DNA of 64,000 nucleotides from Streptomyces sp. SID13031 (GTDB taxonomy: Bacteria; Actinomycetota; Actinomycetes; Propionibacteriales; Kribbellaceae), in the NCBI RefSeq assembly GCF_010548305.1, contig NZ_JAAGLV010000003.1, positions 186,001-250,000 on the forward strand, given 5' to 3'. Both the position numbers and the translations under genes were made by a program. Below, piece after piece: positions 30,078 to 39,076 of this stretch (positions are counted from its first letter, which is position 1; each line of letters starts with the position of its first letter). The notes beneath the pieces are model-generated. The model had not been told where the DNA came from. It saw only the letters and a program-made list of their open reading frames with translations, and searched no databases.

Positions 30078-32276
30078 ATGGCTACCTACCTTTATCGCCT
30101 CGGCCGGTTCGCGTTCCGGCGCCGCCGGCTCGTCGTATTCGTCTGGCTGGGGCTGCTCCTCGCCGGTATCGCCGGCGCCGCCACGCTGTCCGGGCCGACC
30201 TCGAACGGCTTCTCCATTCCCGGCACCGAGTCGCAGCGGGCACTGGATCTGCTCGACGAGCGGTTCCCGCAGGCAGGCGCGGACGGTGCCACCGCGAGGA
30301 TCGTCTTCCAGGCACCGCCGGGTGGGAAGCTCGCCGATCCGGCCAGCACCGCGCTGGTGAAGAGCACTCTCGACCGGATCGAGTCCGCGCCACAGGTGGC
30401 CAAGGTGGTCGATCCCTTTGCCGCGAAGGCGATCTCGGCCGACGGGAGGACCGGCTATGCCCAGGTCTCCTACGACGTCACCGCGCAGGAGGTGACCCCG
30501 GAGGCCCAGGAAGCAGTCGCCGACGCGGTGGAGCCGGCTCGGGCCGGTGGTCTCACTGTTGAGTTCGGCGGCGATGCCATGCAGGTCCAGGAGCCGCAGA
30601 GCGCCACCGAGGTGATCGGGATCGGGGTCGCCGCGGTGGTTCTGCTGATCACCTTCGGCTCCTTGGTCGCGGCCGGCTTGCCGTTGCTCTCGGCAATCAT
30701 CGGGGCCGGCATCGGCGCCACCGCGATCACGGCGGCCACCGGCTTCATCGACATCGGCTCCGGTACGCCGATCCTCGCGGTGATGATCGGACTGGCGGTG
30801 TCGATCGACTACGCGTTGTTCATCATGTCCCGCTACCGCCATGAACTGAGCAGCGGCCTGGAACCCGAGGAGGCCGTCGGCCGGGCCGTCGGTACCGCTG
30901 GGTCGGCCGTGGTCTTCGCCGGGCTGACCGTCGTGATCGCCCTGGGCGGCCTCTTCGTGGTGGACATTCCGTTCCTGACCCAGATGGGGCTCGCGGCCGC
31001 GTTCACTGTCGTGATCGCCGTGGCCATCGCGCTGACGTTGCTGCCCGCAGTACTCGGTATGGCCGGCCGTCGGGTACTCGGCGGCAAGATCCCGGGGCTG
31101 CGCGGTGGCGATCCGGAGGGCGAGAGCAAGAAGCCTTCCGCAGGCCGCAGGTGGGCCGGCTTCGTCACCCGCCGCCCGGTGGCCGTCCTGCTGGTGGCCG
31201 TGGTCGGGCTCGGAGTGGTGGCGATTCCGGCGGCCAGCCTCGAGCTCGGGCTGCCCGACGACAGCACGTCCGCGCCCGACTCGACCCAGCGCAAGGCGTA
31301 CGAAATGCTCTCGGACGGCTTTGGCCCCGGCTTCAACGGGCCACTGATGATCGTCGTCGACGCGGCCGGTGCTGCCGACCCGAAGGGCGCGGCGGCGGCT
31401 ACCGCGGACGCAGTACGGAAGCTGCCGGACGTCGCTGTGGTGACGCCGCCGAGCTTCAACCCGCAGGGTGACACCGCTCTGCTGACGGTGATTCCGTCGA
31501 GTGGTCCGGGGACGGCCGAGACCAAGGCACTCGTCGGGGCGATCAGGGACGCCCCGCAACTGGGTGGCGCAGAGGTTTCGGTGACCGGTGCGACCGCCTT
31601 CAACATCGACATCTCCGCCAAGTTGAGCGGCGCGCTGCTGCCCTATCTCTCGTTGATCGTCGGGCTGGCGTTCCTGCTGCTGATGCTGGTGTTCCGCTCG
31701 GTGCTAGTGCCGTTGAAGGCGACGCTGGGCTTCCTGCTGACGGTCGCGGCGACCTTCGGGGCCGTGGTCGCGGTGTTCCAGTGGGGCTGGCTGGCCGGCC
31801 TGCTCGGCATCGAAGGGCAGACGGGACCGATCATCAGCATGCTGCCGGTGTTCCTGGTCGGGATCGTGTTCGGGCTCGCGATGGACTATCAGGTCTTCCT
31901 GGTCACCCGGATGCGGGAGGAGCACGTCCATGGCGCCGCGCCGACAAGGGCCGTGGTCGATGGTTTCAGCCACAGCGCCAGGGTCGTCACCGCGGCGGCG
32001 GTGATCATGGTCGCGGTGTTCTCGGGCTTCATCCTGTCCAGCGAGACCCTGGTCCGCGAGATCGGCTTCGGGCTCGCCGTCGCCGTCGCGATCGACGCCT
32101 TCGTGGTCCGGATGACGATCGTGCCCGCGGTGATGACGTTGCTCGGCCGCTCGGCCTGGTGGCTGCCGCGCTGGCTCGACCGGCTGCTCCCGGACGTCGA
32201 CGTCGAAGGCGAGAAACTACGCCGCACCTTCGACCCCGAAGTACCAGCCCGCGAACCCGAACTAGCCTCCCGCTAA
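30078..32276 (+). CDS. MMPL/RND-family membrane transporter
   Basis: 732 aa with about 11-12 transmembrane segments in two repeats, each starting after a large extracytoplasmic loop. Conserved features: N-terminal FRRRRLVVFVWLG helix, GTPILAVMIGLAVSIDYALFI and FGLAMDYQVFLVTRMREE (the Asp-Tyr proton-relay positions). MmpL-like proteins export lipids, small molecules or drugs. The upstream two-component system is a candidate regulator. The stop is followed immediately by a terminator hairpin. Confidence 0.9.
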   Translation: MATYLYRLGRFAFRRRRLVVFVWLGLLLAGIAGAATLSGPTSNGFSIPGTESQRALDLLDERFPQAGADGATARIVFQAPPGGKLADPASTALVKSTLDRIESAPQVAKVVDPFAAKAISADGRTGYAQVSYDVTAQEVTPEAQEAVADAVEPARAGGLTVEFGGDAMQVQEPQSATEVIGIGVAAVVLLITFGSLVAAGLPLLSAIIGAGIGATAITAATGFIDIGSGTPILAVMIGLAVSIDYALFIMSRYRHELSSGLEPEEAVGRAVGTAGSAVVFAGLTVVIALGGLFVVDIPFLTQMGLAAAFTVVIAVAIALTLLPAVLGMAGRRVLGGKIPGLRGGDPEGESKKPSAGRRWAGFVTRRPVAVLLVAVVGLGVVAIPAASLELGLPDDSTSAPDSTQRKAYEMLSDGFGPGFNGPLMIVVDAAGAADPKGAAAATADAVRKLPDVAVVTPPSFNPQGDTALLTVIPSSGPGTAETKALVGAIRDAPQLGGAEVSVTGATAFNIDISAKLSGALLPYLSLIVGLAFLLLMLVFRSVLVPLKATLGFLLTVAATFGAVVAVFQWGWLAGLLGIEGQTGPIISMLPVFLVGIVFGLAMDYQVFLVTRMREEHVHGAAPTRAVVDGFSHSARVVTAAAVIMVAVFSGFILSSETLVREIGFGLAVAVAIDAFVVRMTIVPAVMTLLGRSAWWLPRWLDRLLPDVDVEGEKLRRTFDPEVPAREPELASR

Positions 32277-32326
32277 CCCACCACGCCCCCACCCCCGTGG
32301 TGTGCCGAGCCCACCAGTGGTGGGTT
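32275..32326 (+). terminator. Intrinsic-type terminator after the MMPL gene
   Basis: AACCCACCAC (32275-32284) pairs perfectly with GTGGTGGGTT (32317-32326). The loop contains a C-rich stretch that could pair with a G-rich stretch downstream. The left arm begins within the stop codon. No U-run follows. Confidence 0.5.
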
Positions 32327-32401
32327 CGGACACCCGGGAGGTTGGCGTGGGGGTGACGGTGGCCACTGACAGTGATCGGGGTGGGCGGGATGATGGGCGC
32401 C

Positions 32402-32824
32402 ATGCAGCGCTCGATGATGAAGTCCAAGGTCCACCGGGCCACCGTCACCCAGGCTGACCTCGACTATGTCGGGTCGTGCACGCTGGACGCGACCCTGATG
32501 GAGGCGGCGAACCTGCTGCCCGGCGAACAGGTCGACATCGTCGACATCACCAACGGCAACCGGCTGACGACGTACCTGATCGAAGGACCGCGCGACAGCG
32601 GCATCGTCGGCATCAACGGTGCGGCGGCACACCTGATCCACCCGGGCGACCTGGTCATCTTGATCTCGTACGGAATCTTCGACACCGTGGAGGCGAAGAC
32701 CTTCGCGCCGAGCGTAGTCTTCGTGGACGGGCAGAATGCGATCACCCGCATCGGCTCCGACCCCGCCGAGATGCTGCCGGACAGCAGCACGCTCCGCGGT
32801 GACGAACTCCACCCCGCGCGCTGA
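32402..32824 (+). CDS. panD: Aspartate 1-decarboxylase proenzyme
   Basis: 140 aa pyruvoyl enzyme that makes beta-alanine for pantothenate and CoA. The self-cleavage site is Gly24-Ser25 in YVGSCT, generating the pyruvoyl alpha chain. K9 in MMKSKVHRA and the NGAAAHL loop are conserved. Start chosen at [10 protein letters not shown]; in-frame ATGs upstream (32390, 32393) are possible and no strong RBS distinguishes them. 18 bases before the M24 peptidase gene, so an operon. Confidence 0.93.
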   Translation: MQRSMMKSKVHRATVTQADLDYVGSCTLDATLMEAANLLPGEQVDIVDITNGNRLTTYLIEGPRDSGIVGINGAAAHLIHPGDLVILISYGIFDTVEAKTFAPSVVFVDGQNAITRIGSDPAEMLPDSSTLRGDELHPAR

Positions 32825-32842
32825 GATGAGGATGGCTCGACG

Positions 32843-34276
32843 ATGAGCGACAGCACGGACAAGGCCCCCAAGACCGCGACCCACGACAGCCCGTCGGGCG
32901 AGAAGCTGCGCGAGTTCATGAACTCCGGCTGGGGCTCGATCGAGCGAGAGGACGTCGCTCTCAGTGACGTCGGCACCTGGGCCGCGAAACGGCGCGACGC
33001 CTTGTCGCAGGCGTTCCCGGGTGAGCGGCTGGTAATCCCGGCCGGCACCTACAAGGTCCGCTCGAACGACACCGACTACGCGTTCCGCCCGCACACCGAC
33101 TACGTCTGGCTGGTCGGCGACCAGAGCTCGGACGGCGTCCTGGTGCTCGAGCCGAACGGGACCAGCGGGCACGACTCGGTGCTCTACTTCCGGCCCCGCG
33201 CGGACCGCAGCGAGGGCGAGGAGTTCTGGCGCGACCGGATGTACGGCGAGCTGTGGGCCGGCCGGCGCCCGTCGTTGACCGAGACCGCCAAGGAGTTCGG
33301 GATCGAGACCCGGCACGTCGACGCGCTCGCCGACGTACTGAAGAGCGACGTACCGACCCGCGTCCGGCGCGGTGAGGAGAGCTCGATCAGCACCCTGCTC
33401 AGCGGCACGAAGACCGACGAGGCCCGCGACGGCGAGCTCGCCTACGTGTTGTCCGAGCTGCGGCTGGTCAAGGACGCGTTCGAGATCGAGCAGTTGCGCG
33501 AGGCGTGCGCGATCACCCATCGCGGCTTCTCCGACGTGCTGTCCGACATGGCATCCGTCCGCAAGTACGGCGAACGCTGGATCGAGGGCACCTTCTGGCG
33601 CCGGGCCCGCGCGGAGGGCAACGACGTCGGCTACACGTCGATCGCCGCCGCCGGACCGCATGCGACCACGCTGCACTGGATCGAGAACGACGGCCAGGTC
33701 AACGACGGCACGCTGATGCTGCTCGACATGGGCGTGGAGAACCGCAACCTCTACACCGCGGACATCACCCGCACGCTGCCGGTCAACGGCGAGTTCACCC
33801 CGCGCCAGCGCGAGCTGTACCAGCTGGTCCTGGACGCCCAGAACGCCGGCATCGCAGCGCTCAAGCCCGGCGTGAACTTCCGCTCCGGCCACACCGCCGC
33901 GATGGAGGTCATCGTCCACGGCCTGGCGGCGATGGAGCTGCTCCCGGTCACCGCCGAAGAGGCCCTCGACCCGAACAGCGGCATCTACCAACGCTACACG
34001 CTGCACGGCGTCAGCCACATGCTCGGCATCGACGTCCACGACTGCGCAGCGGCCCGCAATGAGAAGTACAACAAGGGCAACCTGGAAGCCGGCTACGTCC
34101 TCACCGTCGAGCCCGGCCTCTACTTCCAGGCCGAAGACCTGACGGTCCCGGAAGACCTCCGAGGCATCGGCATCCGGATCGAAGACGACATCCTCGTCAC
34201 CGCAGACGGCACCGAAAACCTCTCAGCCGCCATGCCCCGAGAAATCGACGCCATCCAGGCGTGGATGGCCGGCTAA
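32843..34276 (+). CDS. Xaa-Pro aminopeptidase (M24B family)
   Basis: 477 aa cytosolic metalloaminopeptidase removing N-terminal residues before proline. AMP_N domain at about 45-180, then the pita-bread catalytic domain with the expected metal ligands: D in LLDMGVE, D in TADITRT, H in HGVSHMLGIDVHD, E in VEPGLYF and E in IRIEDDILV. ATG start after panD; no promoter in between. Last gene before the repeat-rich gap. Confidence 0.93.
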   Translation: MSDSTDKAPKTATHDSPSGEKLREFMNSGWGSIEREDVALSDVGTWAAKRRDALSQAFPGERLVIPAGTYKVRSNDTDYAFRPHTDYVWLVGDQSSDGVLVLEPNGTSGHDSVLYFRPRADRSEGEEFWRDRMYGELWAGRRPSLTETAKEFGIETRHVDALADVLKSDVPTRVRRGEESSISTLLSGTKTDEARDGELAYVLSELRLVKDAFEIEQLREACAITHRGFSDVLSDMASVRKYGERWIEGTFWRRARAEGNDVGYTSIAAAGPHATTLHWIENDGQVNDGTLMLLDMGVENRNLYTADITRTLPVNGEFTPRQRELYQLVLDAQNAGIAALKPGVNFRSGHTAAMEVIVHGLAAMELLPVTAEEALDPNSGIYQRYTLHGVSHMLGIDVHDCAAARNEKYNKGNLEAGYVLTVEPGLYFQAEDLTVPEDLRGIGIRIEDDILVTADGTENLSAAMPREIDAIQAWMAG

Positions 34277-34374
34277 CAGCAATCTCCCCTCGTACCTCCT
34301 CCGCCGGCACTCCTACCCAGCCGCCCCAAGTCGCCACTCCTCTGTCGAGGGCGCCGTGGGCGGCTGGTCGCGGC

Positions 34375-34435
34375 CACCTTGTGCACCACCTGAGCAAATC
34401 TGTCGCCGGAGAATACTCACCCGATGCACTAGGTG
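34375..34435. repeat. Dispersed stem-loop repeat, family 2, copy A
   Basis: Arms CACCTTGTGCA (34375-34385) and TGCACTAGGTG (34425-34435) pair with one mismatch. The left arm continues CACCTGAGCAA. The same layout recurs at 62614-62672 (TTTGTGCATCACCTGAGCAA ... CTCAC-CGGTGCACAAAGT). Lies in the gap after the M24 peptidase gene. Function unknown. Confidence 0.6.
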
Positions 34436-34471
34436 CCTCCGGCAACGGGTTTCGCTCGGGTTTCGGTGGCC

Positions 34472-34567
34472 GGCCGGTCCGCCAGCGCACACCAACCCTT
34501 CGGGCAACCGGTTTCCTCGGCGTGTCGGGGCGGTTCCCTGGGGTTAGGCATTCGTGGCGGTCCGGCC
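34472..34567. repeat. Dispersed stem-loop repeat, family 1, copy B
   Basis: Arms GGCCGGTCCGCCA (34472-34484) and TGGCGGTCCGGCC (34555-34567) pair at 12 of 13 positions. The interior shares ACCAACC, GGCAACCG-TTTCCTCGGC and GGCATTCGTGGC with copy A at 17986-18078. Shared interior as well as arms argues for common descent rather than a chance terminator. Confidence 0.55.
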
Positions 34568-34871
34568 GACCAGCTCCGTCTCGGCGCGACAGGTGCGTCA
34601 CCCACGATGAGGCTGTCCGCGCTGGCGGACGGAGCTCTTTTCGACGGAAGCGGCGTCGGCTGGCGGGTTTCAGTACCGATAGCGGGATGTAGCAAGCTAG
34701 TGGTGCAATAACCCGCCAGCGGCGGGTGAACCGGCCGCCCGAGTCCCCGATCAGGCTGGCGCGGTGGGATGCCGGCCAGCCCGAGCGCCGGATCGGGGCT
34801 GGCGCCGGTGGGGTGGCGGGTGCCGAGCGCCGGATCAGGATGGCCGGTGGGATCTCGAATCCCTGAGGTGC

Positions 34872-34931
34872 CCGGACGGTGGCTGGCCTTGGGATCCGGG
34901 GCCGGATGGTGGCTGGCCTTGGGATTGTGGT
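34872..34931. repeat. 30-bp tandem repeat, two units
   Basis: GGTGGCTGGCCTTGGGAT occurs at 34878-34895 and 34908-34925 with a 30-base period, each preceded by CCGGA(C/T). Looser GAGCGCCGGATC repeats lie just upstream (about 34781-34830). Non-coding; no function assigned. Confidence 0.5.
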
Positions 34932-34991
34932 GACCGATCCACTGTGGTCAGTCCCTCCAGCGGCTCCGGGATAGCTGCGTCTTTCCCTGGT

Positions 34992-35067
34992 CGCGGTGGC
35001 GTGTGTCAAGAGTCGAACTTGTTCGACCCCGAAGGGGCGCAAAGCGCTCTTGACGCGCGCCGCCGCG
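34992..35067 (+). ncRNA. 76-nt four-way-junction (cloverleaf) element, possible structured RNA
   Basis: GTCAAGAG (35005-35012) pairs with CTCTTGAC (35047-35054). Between them three hairpins abut without unpaired bases: TCGAAC-TT-GTTCGA, CCCC-GAA-GGGG, CGC-AAA-GCG. The closing stem extends 13 bp outward (34992-35004 with 35055-35067) using three G-U wobbles that work only in a plus-strand RNA (A-C on the other strand). It is tRNA-sized but has no tRNA consensus (no TTC-loop or CCA-type acceptor). Position: between convergent M24 and M13 peptidase genes. Could also be a DNA cruciform. Confidence 0.55.
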
Positions 35068-35161
35068 ACTAGGACCATCACGCAGCCCGGCGACGCAATC
35101 CAGGCCGGCCTTTCCGTAAGAACACCACGCAACAGACAGGCCCTGCCCTCAGCCGCAAACG

Positions 35162-35216
35162 CAACTGCTCCCATCCGTGGTGGATGGGAGCAGTTGGGTG
35201 GATGGGAGCAGTTGGG
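35162..35216. terminator. Strong hairpin with a duplicated arm, terminator of the M13 peptidase gene
   Basis: CAACTGCTCCCATCC (35162-35176) pairs perfectly with GGATGGGAGCAGTTG at 35182-35196 and equally with a second copy at 35200-35214. The right arm is an 18-bp tandem duplication (35181-35198, 35199-35216), allowing two mutually exclusive hairpins. It ends 8 bases before the stop side of the convergent M13 gene. Confidence 0.6.
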
Positions 35217-35223
35217 GTGGGAC

Positions 35224-37179
35224 TCACCAGATGCGGACGCGGTCTTCCGGGGCCAGCCACATGGCGTCTGCTTCGGTGATGGCGAAGGCTTGGTGGAAGG
35301 CGTCGATGTTGCGGACTACCGCGTTGCAGCGAAACTCCGGTGGGGAGTGCGGGTCGATGGCCAGGCGGCGGATGGCTTCCGCCTCGCGGGCCTTGCTGGA
35401 CCAGCCGAGAGCCCAGGCCAGGAAGAAGCGTTGGGGGCCGGTCAGATTGTCGACCGTCGGGAACTCGGAGTCGCCGAGCGAGAGGGTGTAGGCGACGTAG
35501 GCGATCGAGAGGCCGCCGAGATCGCCGATGTTCTCGCCCAGGGTGAGCTCGCCGTTGACCGGGTGGCCGGGGGCGTCGGTCGGCTCGAGGACGTTGTACT
35601 GCGCGACGAGCTTGGCCGTGCGTTGCTCGAAGGCGGCCCGGTCGTCGTCGGTCCACCAGTCGACCAGGTTGCCGGCGCCGTCGTACTTCGAGCCCTGGTC
35701 GTCGAAGCCGTGGCCGATCTCGTGGCCGATCACCGCGCCGATCGAGCCGTAGTTCACCGCGTCGTCGGCGTCGAGGTCGAAGAACGGCGGGTGCAGGATC
35801 GCGGCCGGGAAGACGATCTCGTTCATCCGCGGGTTGTAGTACGCGTTGACCGTCTGCGGCGTCATCAGCCACTCGGTCTTGTCGATCGGCTGACCGAGCT
35901 TGGCCAGGTCGCGTGCCGTCTCCACCGCGACCGAGCGGCGGACGTTGCCGACCAGATCGTCGGCGCGGATCTCGAGACCGCTGTAGTCCTTCCACTTGTC
36001 CGGGTAGCCGATCTTCGGCGTGAAGGTGGCCAGCTTGTCCAGCGCGCGCTGCCTGGTCTCGGGCCCCATCCAGTCGAGCGCCTCGATCCGCTGCCCGTAG
36101 GCCTCGACCAGGTGGCCGACCAGCTCGACCATCCGGGCCTTCGCGACCGGCGGGAAGTGCTCGGCGACATACAGCTGGCCGACCGCTTCACCCAGCGCGG
36201 AGTCGACGGCGCCGAGGGCGCGCTTCCACCGCTCGCGCAGCTCGGGGGCACCGGTCAGGGTCTTGCCGTAGAAGTCGAAGTTCTCGTCGACGAAAGGCTG
36301 GCTCAGCAACGGCGCCGCGCTGTGGACGATGCGCCAGTCGAGCCATTCCTTCCACTGCTCGAGGTCGACCTCCTGCAGCGCCGCGGCGGCCGCGGTCAGG
36401 TACTCCGGCTGCCGCACCACGAGCTGGGCGAATGCGTCCTCGGGCACGCCGGCGTTGGACAGCCAGGCGGCCCAGTCGAAGCCAGGAGTCAGCTTCTCGA
36501 GCCCGGCCCGATCGACCTTGTTGTACGTCGCGGTGACATCGCGGTTGCGCACCCGGTCCCAGTGGCCAGACGCCAGCCGGGTCTCGAGCGCCATGATCCG
36601 CTCGGCGGCGGCACTCGAGTCGGGCCGCCCGGCGAGCTCGAGCATCCGCGCGACGTGCGCGACGTACGCGGTACGGACGTCGGCGAAGGAGTCTTCGTGG
36701 TAGTACGACTCGTCCGGCAGGCTGATACCGCCCTGGCTCGTGTAGATGATGTACTCGTCGGACTTCTTCGCGTCGATGTCCGCGCCGTAGTAGAAGACAC
36801 CGGAGACGCCCTGCAGCTCGAGCCGGCCGAGCGCGGCGACCAGGCCGTCGACGTCCTTGATCGAGGCGACGAGCTCGAGCTGGTCCGCGATCGGGCCGGC
36901 GCCGAGCCGCTCGATCGTCTCGGTGTCCATGAAGCTGTGGAACAGGTCGCCGATCTTGCGCGCCTCGCTGCCGGCCGGGTGCTCCGCGGCCGCGGTCTTC
37001 TCGACGATCGCGCGCACGTCCTGCTCGGCGCTGTCCCAGAGCATGTGGAAGGCGCCGTAGATCGCCTTGTCGGCAGGGATCTCGGTGCGATCCAGCCAAG
37101 GCCCGTTCGCGTACCGGTACAGGTCGTCCTGCGGCCGCACCGTCGTGGACAGATCCGAGCTGTCGATCCCTGCTGTCAT
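35224..37179 (-). CDS. M13 family (neprilysin/PepO-like) zinc endopeptidase
   Basis: 651 aa. The zinc motif HEIGH lies in AVIGHEIGHGFDDQG, with the third ligand Glu in GENIGDLGG about 60 residues later and the substrate motif NAYYNPRMNEIVFPAAIL upstream, all typical of M13. No signal peptide is visible (MTAGIDSSDLSTTVRPQDDLYRY), so an intracellular PepO-type oligopeptidase is likely. ATG with GAGGAG nine bases upstream; longer in-frame starts are rejected. Divergent from a secreted protein gene. Confidence 0.93.
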   Translation of the reverse strand: MTAGIDSSDLSTTVRPQDDLYRYANGPWLDRTEIPADKAIYGAFHMLWDSAEQDVRAIVEKTAAAEHPAGSEARKIGDLFHSFMDTETIERLGAGPIADQLELVASIKDVDGLVAALGRLELQGVSGVFYYGADIDAKKSDEYIIYTSQGGISLPDESYYHEDSFADVRTAYVAHVARMLELAGRPDSSAAAERIMALETRLASGHWDRVRNRDVTATYNKVDRAGLEKLTPGFDWAAWLSNAGVPEDAFAQLVVRQPEYLTAAAAALQEVDLEQWKEWLDWRIVHSAAPLLSQPFVDENFDFYGKTLTGAPELRERWKRALGAVDSALGEAVGQLYVAEHFPPVAKARMVELVGHLVEAYGQRIEALDWMGPETRQRALDKLATFTPKIGYPDKWKDYSGLEIRADDLVGNVRRSVAVETARDLAKLGQPIDKTEWLMTPQTVNAYYNPRMNEIVFPAAILHPPFFDLDADDAVNYGSIGAVIGHEIGHGFDDQGSKYDGAGNLVDWWTDDDRAAFEQRTAKLVAQYNVLEPTDAPGHPVNGELTLGENIGDLGGLSIAYVAYTLSLGDSEFPTVDNLTGPQRFFLAWALGWSSKAREAEAIRRLAIDPHSPPEFRCNAVVRNIDAFHQAFAITEADAMWLAPEDRVRIW

Positions 37180-37389
37180 ACCTGCCCGCTCCTCTGCTGG
37201 TGGATCCGGCCTGCTGGCACTCACAGTGACATTACCCGTTCGGCCCCAAGGCCCGGGAAAGTTATCAACAACGCTGAACCTTCCAGCCCGGCCATTCGTT
37301 CCCCTATTGTTGAAAGAACAACCAGCCGCGGCGTCGGCGTACGAGGGGCGTCGGCCCGGCCCGGTCATCGACCAGGAGGACACTCCGCC

Positions 37390-38421
37390 ATGTCACGTCC
37401 ACAGCCGAGACATTTTGGCCGCGCGCTCGCCGCGACTCTCGGCCTCCCCGTACTACTCCTCAGCAGTCTCACGGCGTCCGCCTTCACCGGGACACCCGCC
37501 GCCACAACCGCCGCCATCCGGTCGACGTCCAGTACCTTCCTGGACGACGGCCTCTGCGACCGCGTCCGCTTCGGTACCAACCCGGCCCATTTCGACCTCC
37601 CGGCCGGCTTCCAGCCCGAGGGCATCGCGATCGACAAGTCCGGTACTGCGTACTTCGGCTCACGGCTCGACGGAGACATCTACGCCGCCAGCCTGCGGAC
37701 CGGCGAAGGCAAGGTGATCAGCCAAGGCCCAGGGACCGCCTCACAAGGCATGAAGGTCGACCAGCGCGGCAGGCTGTTCGTGGCCGGCGCCGGCGGCGGC
37801 AACGGCCGGGTGATCGACACCCGCTCCGGCAAGGTGCTCGCCGCTTACACCTTCACCACGTCGACGAACACCTTCGTCAACGACGTCGTCCTGAGCAAGG
37901 ACGCCGCCTGGTTCACCGACTCGCGCCAGCAGGTCCTCTACCAGGTCCCGCTGGGCCGCAACGGCAAACTGCCCGGCCAGGCAGCCGTCAAGACGATCCC
38001 GCTCAGCGGGGACTACGTGCACGACCCGGTGAACCTCAACGCCAACGGCATCGAGCTCACCCCGGACGGCCGCAACCTGATCATCGTGCAGTCGGCCACC
38101 GGCTTCCTGTTCCGGGTGGACCCGCGCACCGGCGTCACCCGGCGCATCGACCTCGGCGCCACGGTGATGACCAACGGGGACGGCCTGCTGCTGTCCAAGA
38201 ACACCCTGTATGTCGTACAGAACCGCCTGAACAAGGTCGCCGTCCTGGACCTCGACAGGTCTGGCAGCAAGGGCCGGCTGGTCAAGGAGTTGACCAGCAC
38301 CGACTTCGACATCCCGACCACGGCAGCCCTCTACGGGTCACGCCTCTACCTGCCCAACGCCCGGTTCAGCACCCCGCCGACCCCGACAACGGAGTACTGG
38401 GTCACTGCAGTCCAGCGGTGA
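37390..38421 (+). CDS. Secreted SMP-30/NHL-type beta-propeller protein
   Basis: 343 aa with a signal peptide (about 1-32). Repeating strands of NHL/gluconolactonase type are visible: FQPEGIAIDKSGTAYFGS, QGMKVDQRGRLFVAG, NGIELTPDGRNLIIV, NGDGLLLSKNTLYVV, fitting a six-bladed propeller. An extracytoplasmic lactonase or binding protein is possible; function not assigned. ATG with AGGAGGA upstream. Convergent with the HU gene, stops separated by no gap. Confidence 0.83.
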   Translation: MSRPQPRHFGRALAATLGLPVLLLSSLTASAFTGTPAATTAAIRSTSSTFLDDGLCDRVRFGTNPAHFDLPAGFQPEGIAIDKSGTAYFGSRLDGDIYAASLRTGEGKVISQGPGTASQGMKVDQRGRLFVAGAGGGNGRVIDTRSGKVLAAYTFTTSTNTFVNDVVLSKDAAWFTDSRQQVLYQVPLGRNGKLPGQAAVKTIPLSGDYVHDPVNLNANGIELTPDGRNLIIVQSATGFLFRVDPRTGVTRRIDLGATVMTNGDGLLLSKNTLYVVQNRLNKVAVLDLDRSGSKGRLVKELTSTDFDIPTTAALYGSRLYLPNARFSTPPTPTTEYWVTAVQR

Positions 38422-38715
38422 TCAGGAAACCGTGCGGAGGTTGCCTCGGGCTGCGGCCTTGAGGCGGCTTCCGCACGACAGGCGGACGGAGTACGCAGCC
38501 GGGATCGACAGCGGCTCACCGGTCTGCGGGTTGCGGCCCGTCCGCGGTGCGCGCATCACCCGCTCGATGCTCAGCAGGCCGGTCAGCGAGACCTTGTCCC
38601 CCTTGTGCACCGCCTCGGTGACGACGTCACCCAGCGCGTCGAGCACCTTCTCGGCCTGGTTGCGCGGGATGCCCGCTTTCGTCGCCACGCCGGCGACCAG
38701 CTCGTTGCGGTTCAC
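38422..38715 (-). CDS. hup: HU-family nucleoid DNA-binding protein
   Basis: 97 aa. MNRNELVAGVATKAGIP-type N-terminus, the V-x-L-x-G-x-x-x-x-E-R core (KVSLTGLLSIERVMR), DNA-binding arm with RTGRNPQTGEPLSIPAAYSVRL. GTG start with GAGGAG five bases upstream. It bends and compacts DNA. Short form without the Lys/Ala-rich tail of mycobacterial HupB. The promoter probably lies in the gap to 39077. Confidence 0.93.
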   Translation of the reverse strand: MNRNELVAGVATKAGIPRNQAEKVLDALGDVVTEAVHKGDKVSLTGLLSIERVMRAPRTGRNPQTGEPLSIPAAYSVRLSCGSRLKAAARGNLRTVS

Positions 38716-39076
38716 GGTTCTCCTCAGACTCGCGCCGCCGGATCGGCACCCCATACGCCGTTCCGGTCGGTCTCGAAAACCTTAACCGAAATGAATGTCG
38801 TTAGCGAGAGCGATCTCAGATTGTGGGGAAATCCCGCGTAAACGTGCCCCTGGAGGCCGTCCCGATCGTGCCAACCGGACTGCCGGCGAGGGTCGATGGA
38901 AGCGGCCGCCAACTGGTAGCAGGCACCGCGCACGCACTGTCCGGCGGATTGGTTCGATCAGCGGGCAAAGATCCTCCTTTCGATCGAGGCGGCGCCCGCT
39001 CACGGTCTGAAAGTGTGGGGTGAAGACCCTTCCCAGGAGTGACGCACGAACGACCCGGCCCCGATACCTTCGTGCC
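38716..39076. other. Divergent intergenic region HU / LCP
   Basis: 361 bases between two divergent genes. I see no gene, riboswitch or long palindrome. It presumably holds the promoters of hup (minus) and the LCP gene (plus). GATCCTCCTTTCGATCG at about 38970 and a purine-rich GTGTGGGGTGAAGACCC stretch are unexplained. Confidence 0.5.

Larger units (their letters stand above)
34277..35223. other. 947-bp gene-free repeat-rich intergenic region
   Basis: No frame in this stretch shows coding character on either strand; open frames are explained by GC bias. It contains family 2 copy A, family 1 copy B, GCCGGATC-type and 30-bp tandem repeats, the four-way-junction element and the duplicated-arm terminator, described separately. 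It lies between two convergently transcribed peptidase genes, a tolerant landing site for mobile repeats. Confidence 0.7.

Noticed and set aside
34992..35067. tRNA gene
   Set aside because: Tempting because of size and cloverleaf, but loops are 2-4 nt, there is no anticodon loop, no GTTCRA T-loop in place, and no T-arm/D-arm spacing.
34996..37389. Long plus-strand coding frame leading into the secreted propeller gene
   Set aside because: It is antisense to the M13 peptidase gene; the real start is the ATG at 37390 with AGGAGGA and a signal peptide.
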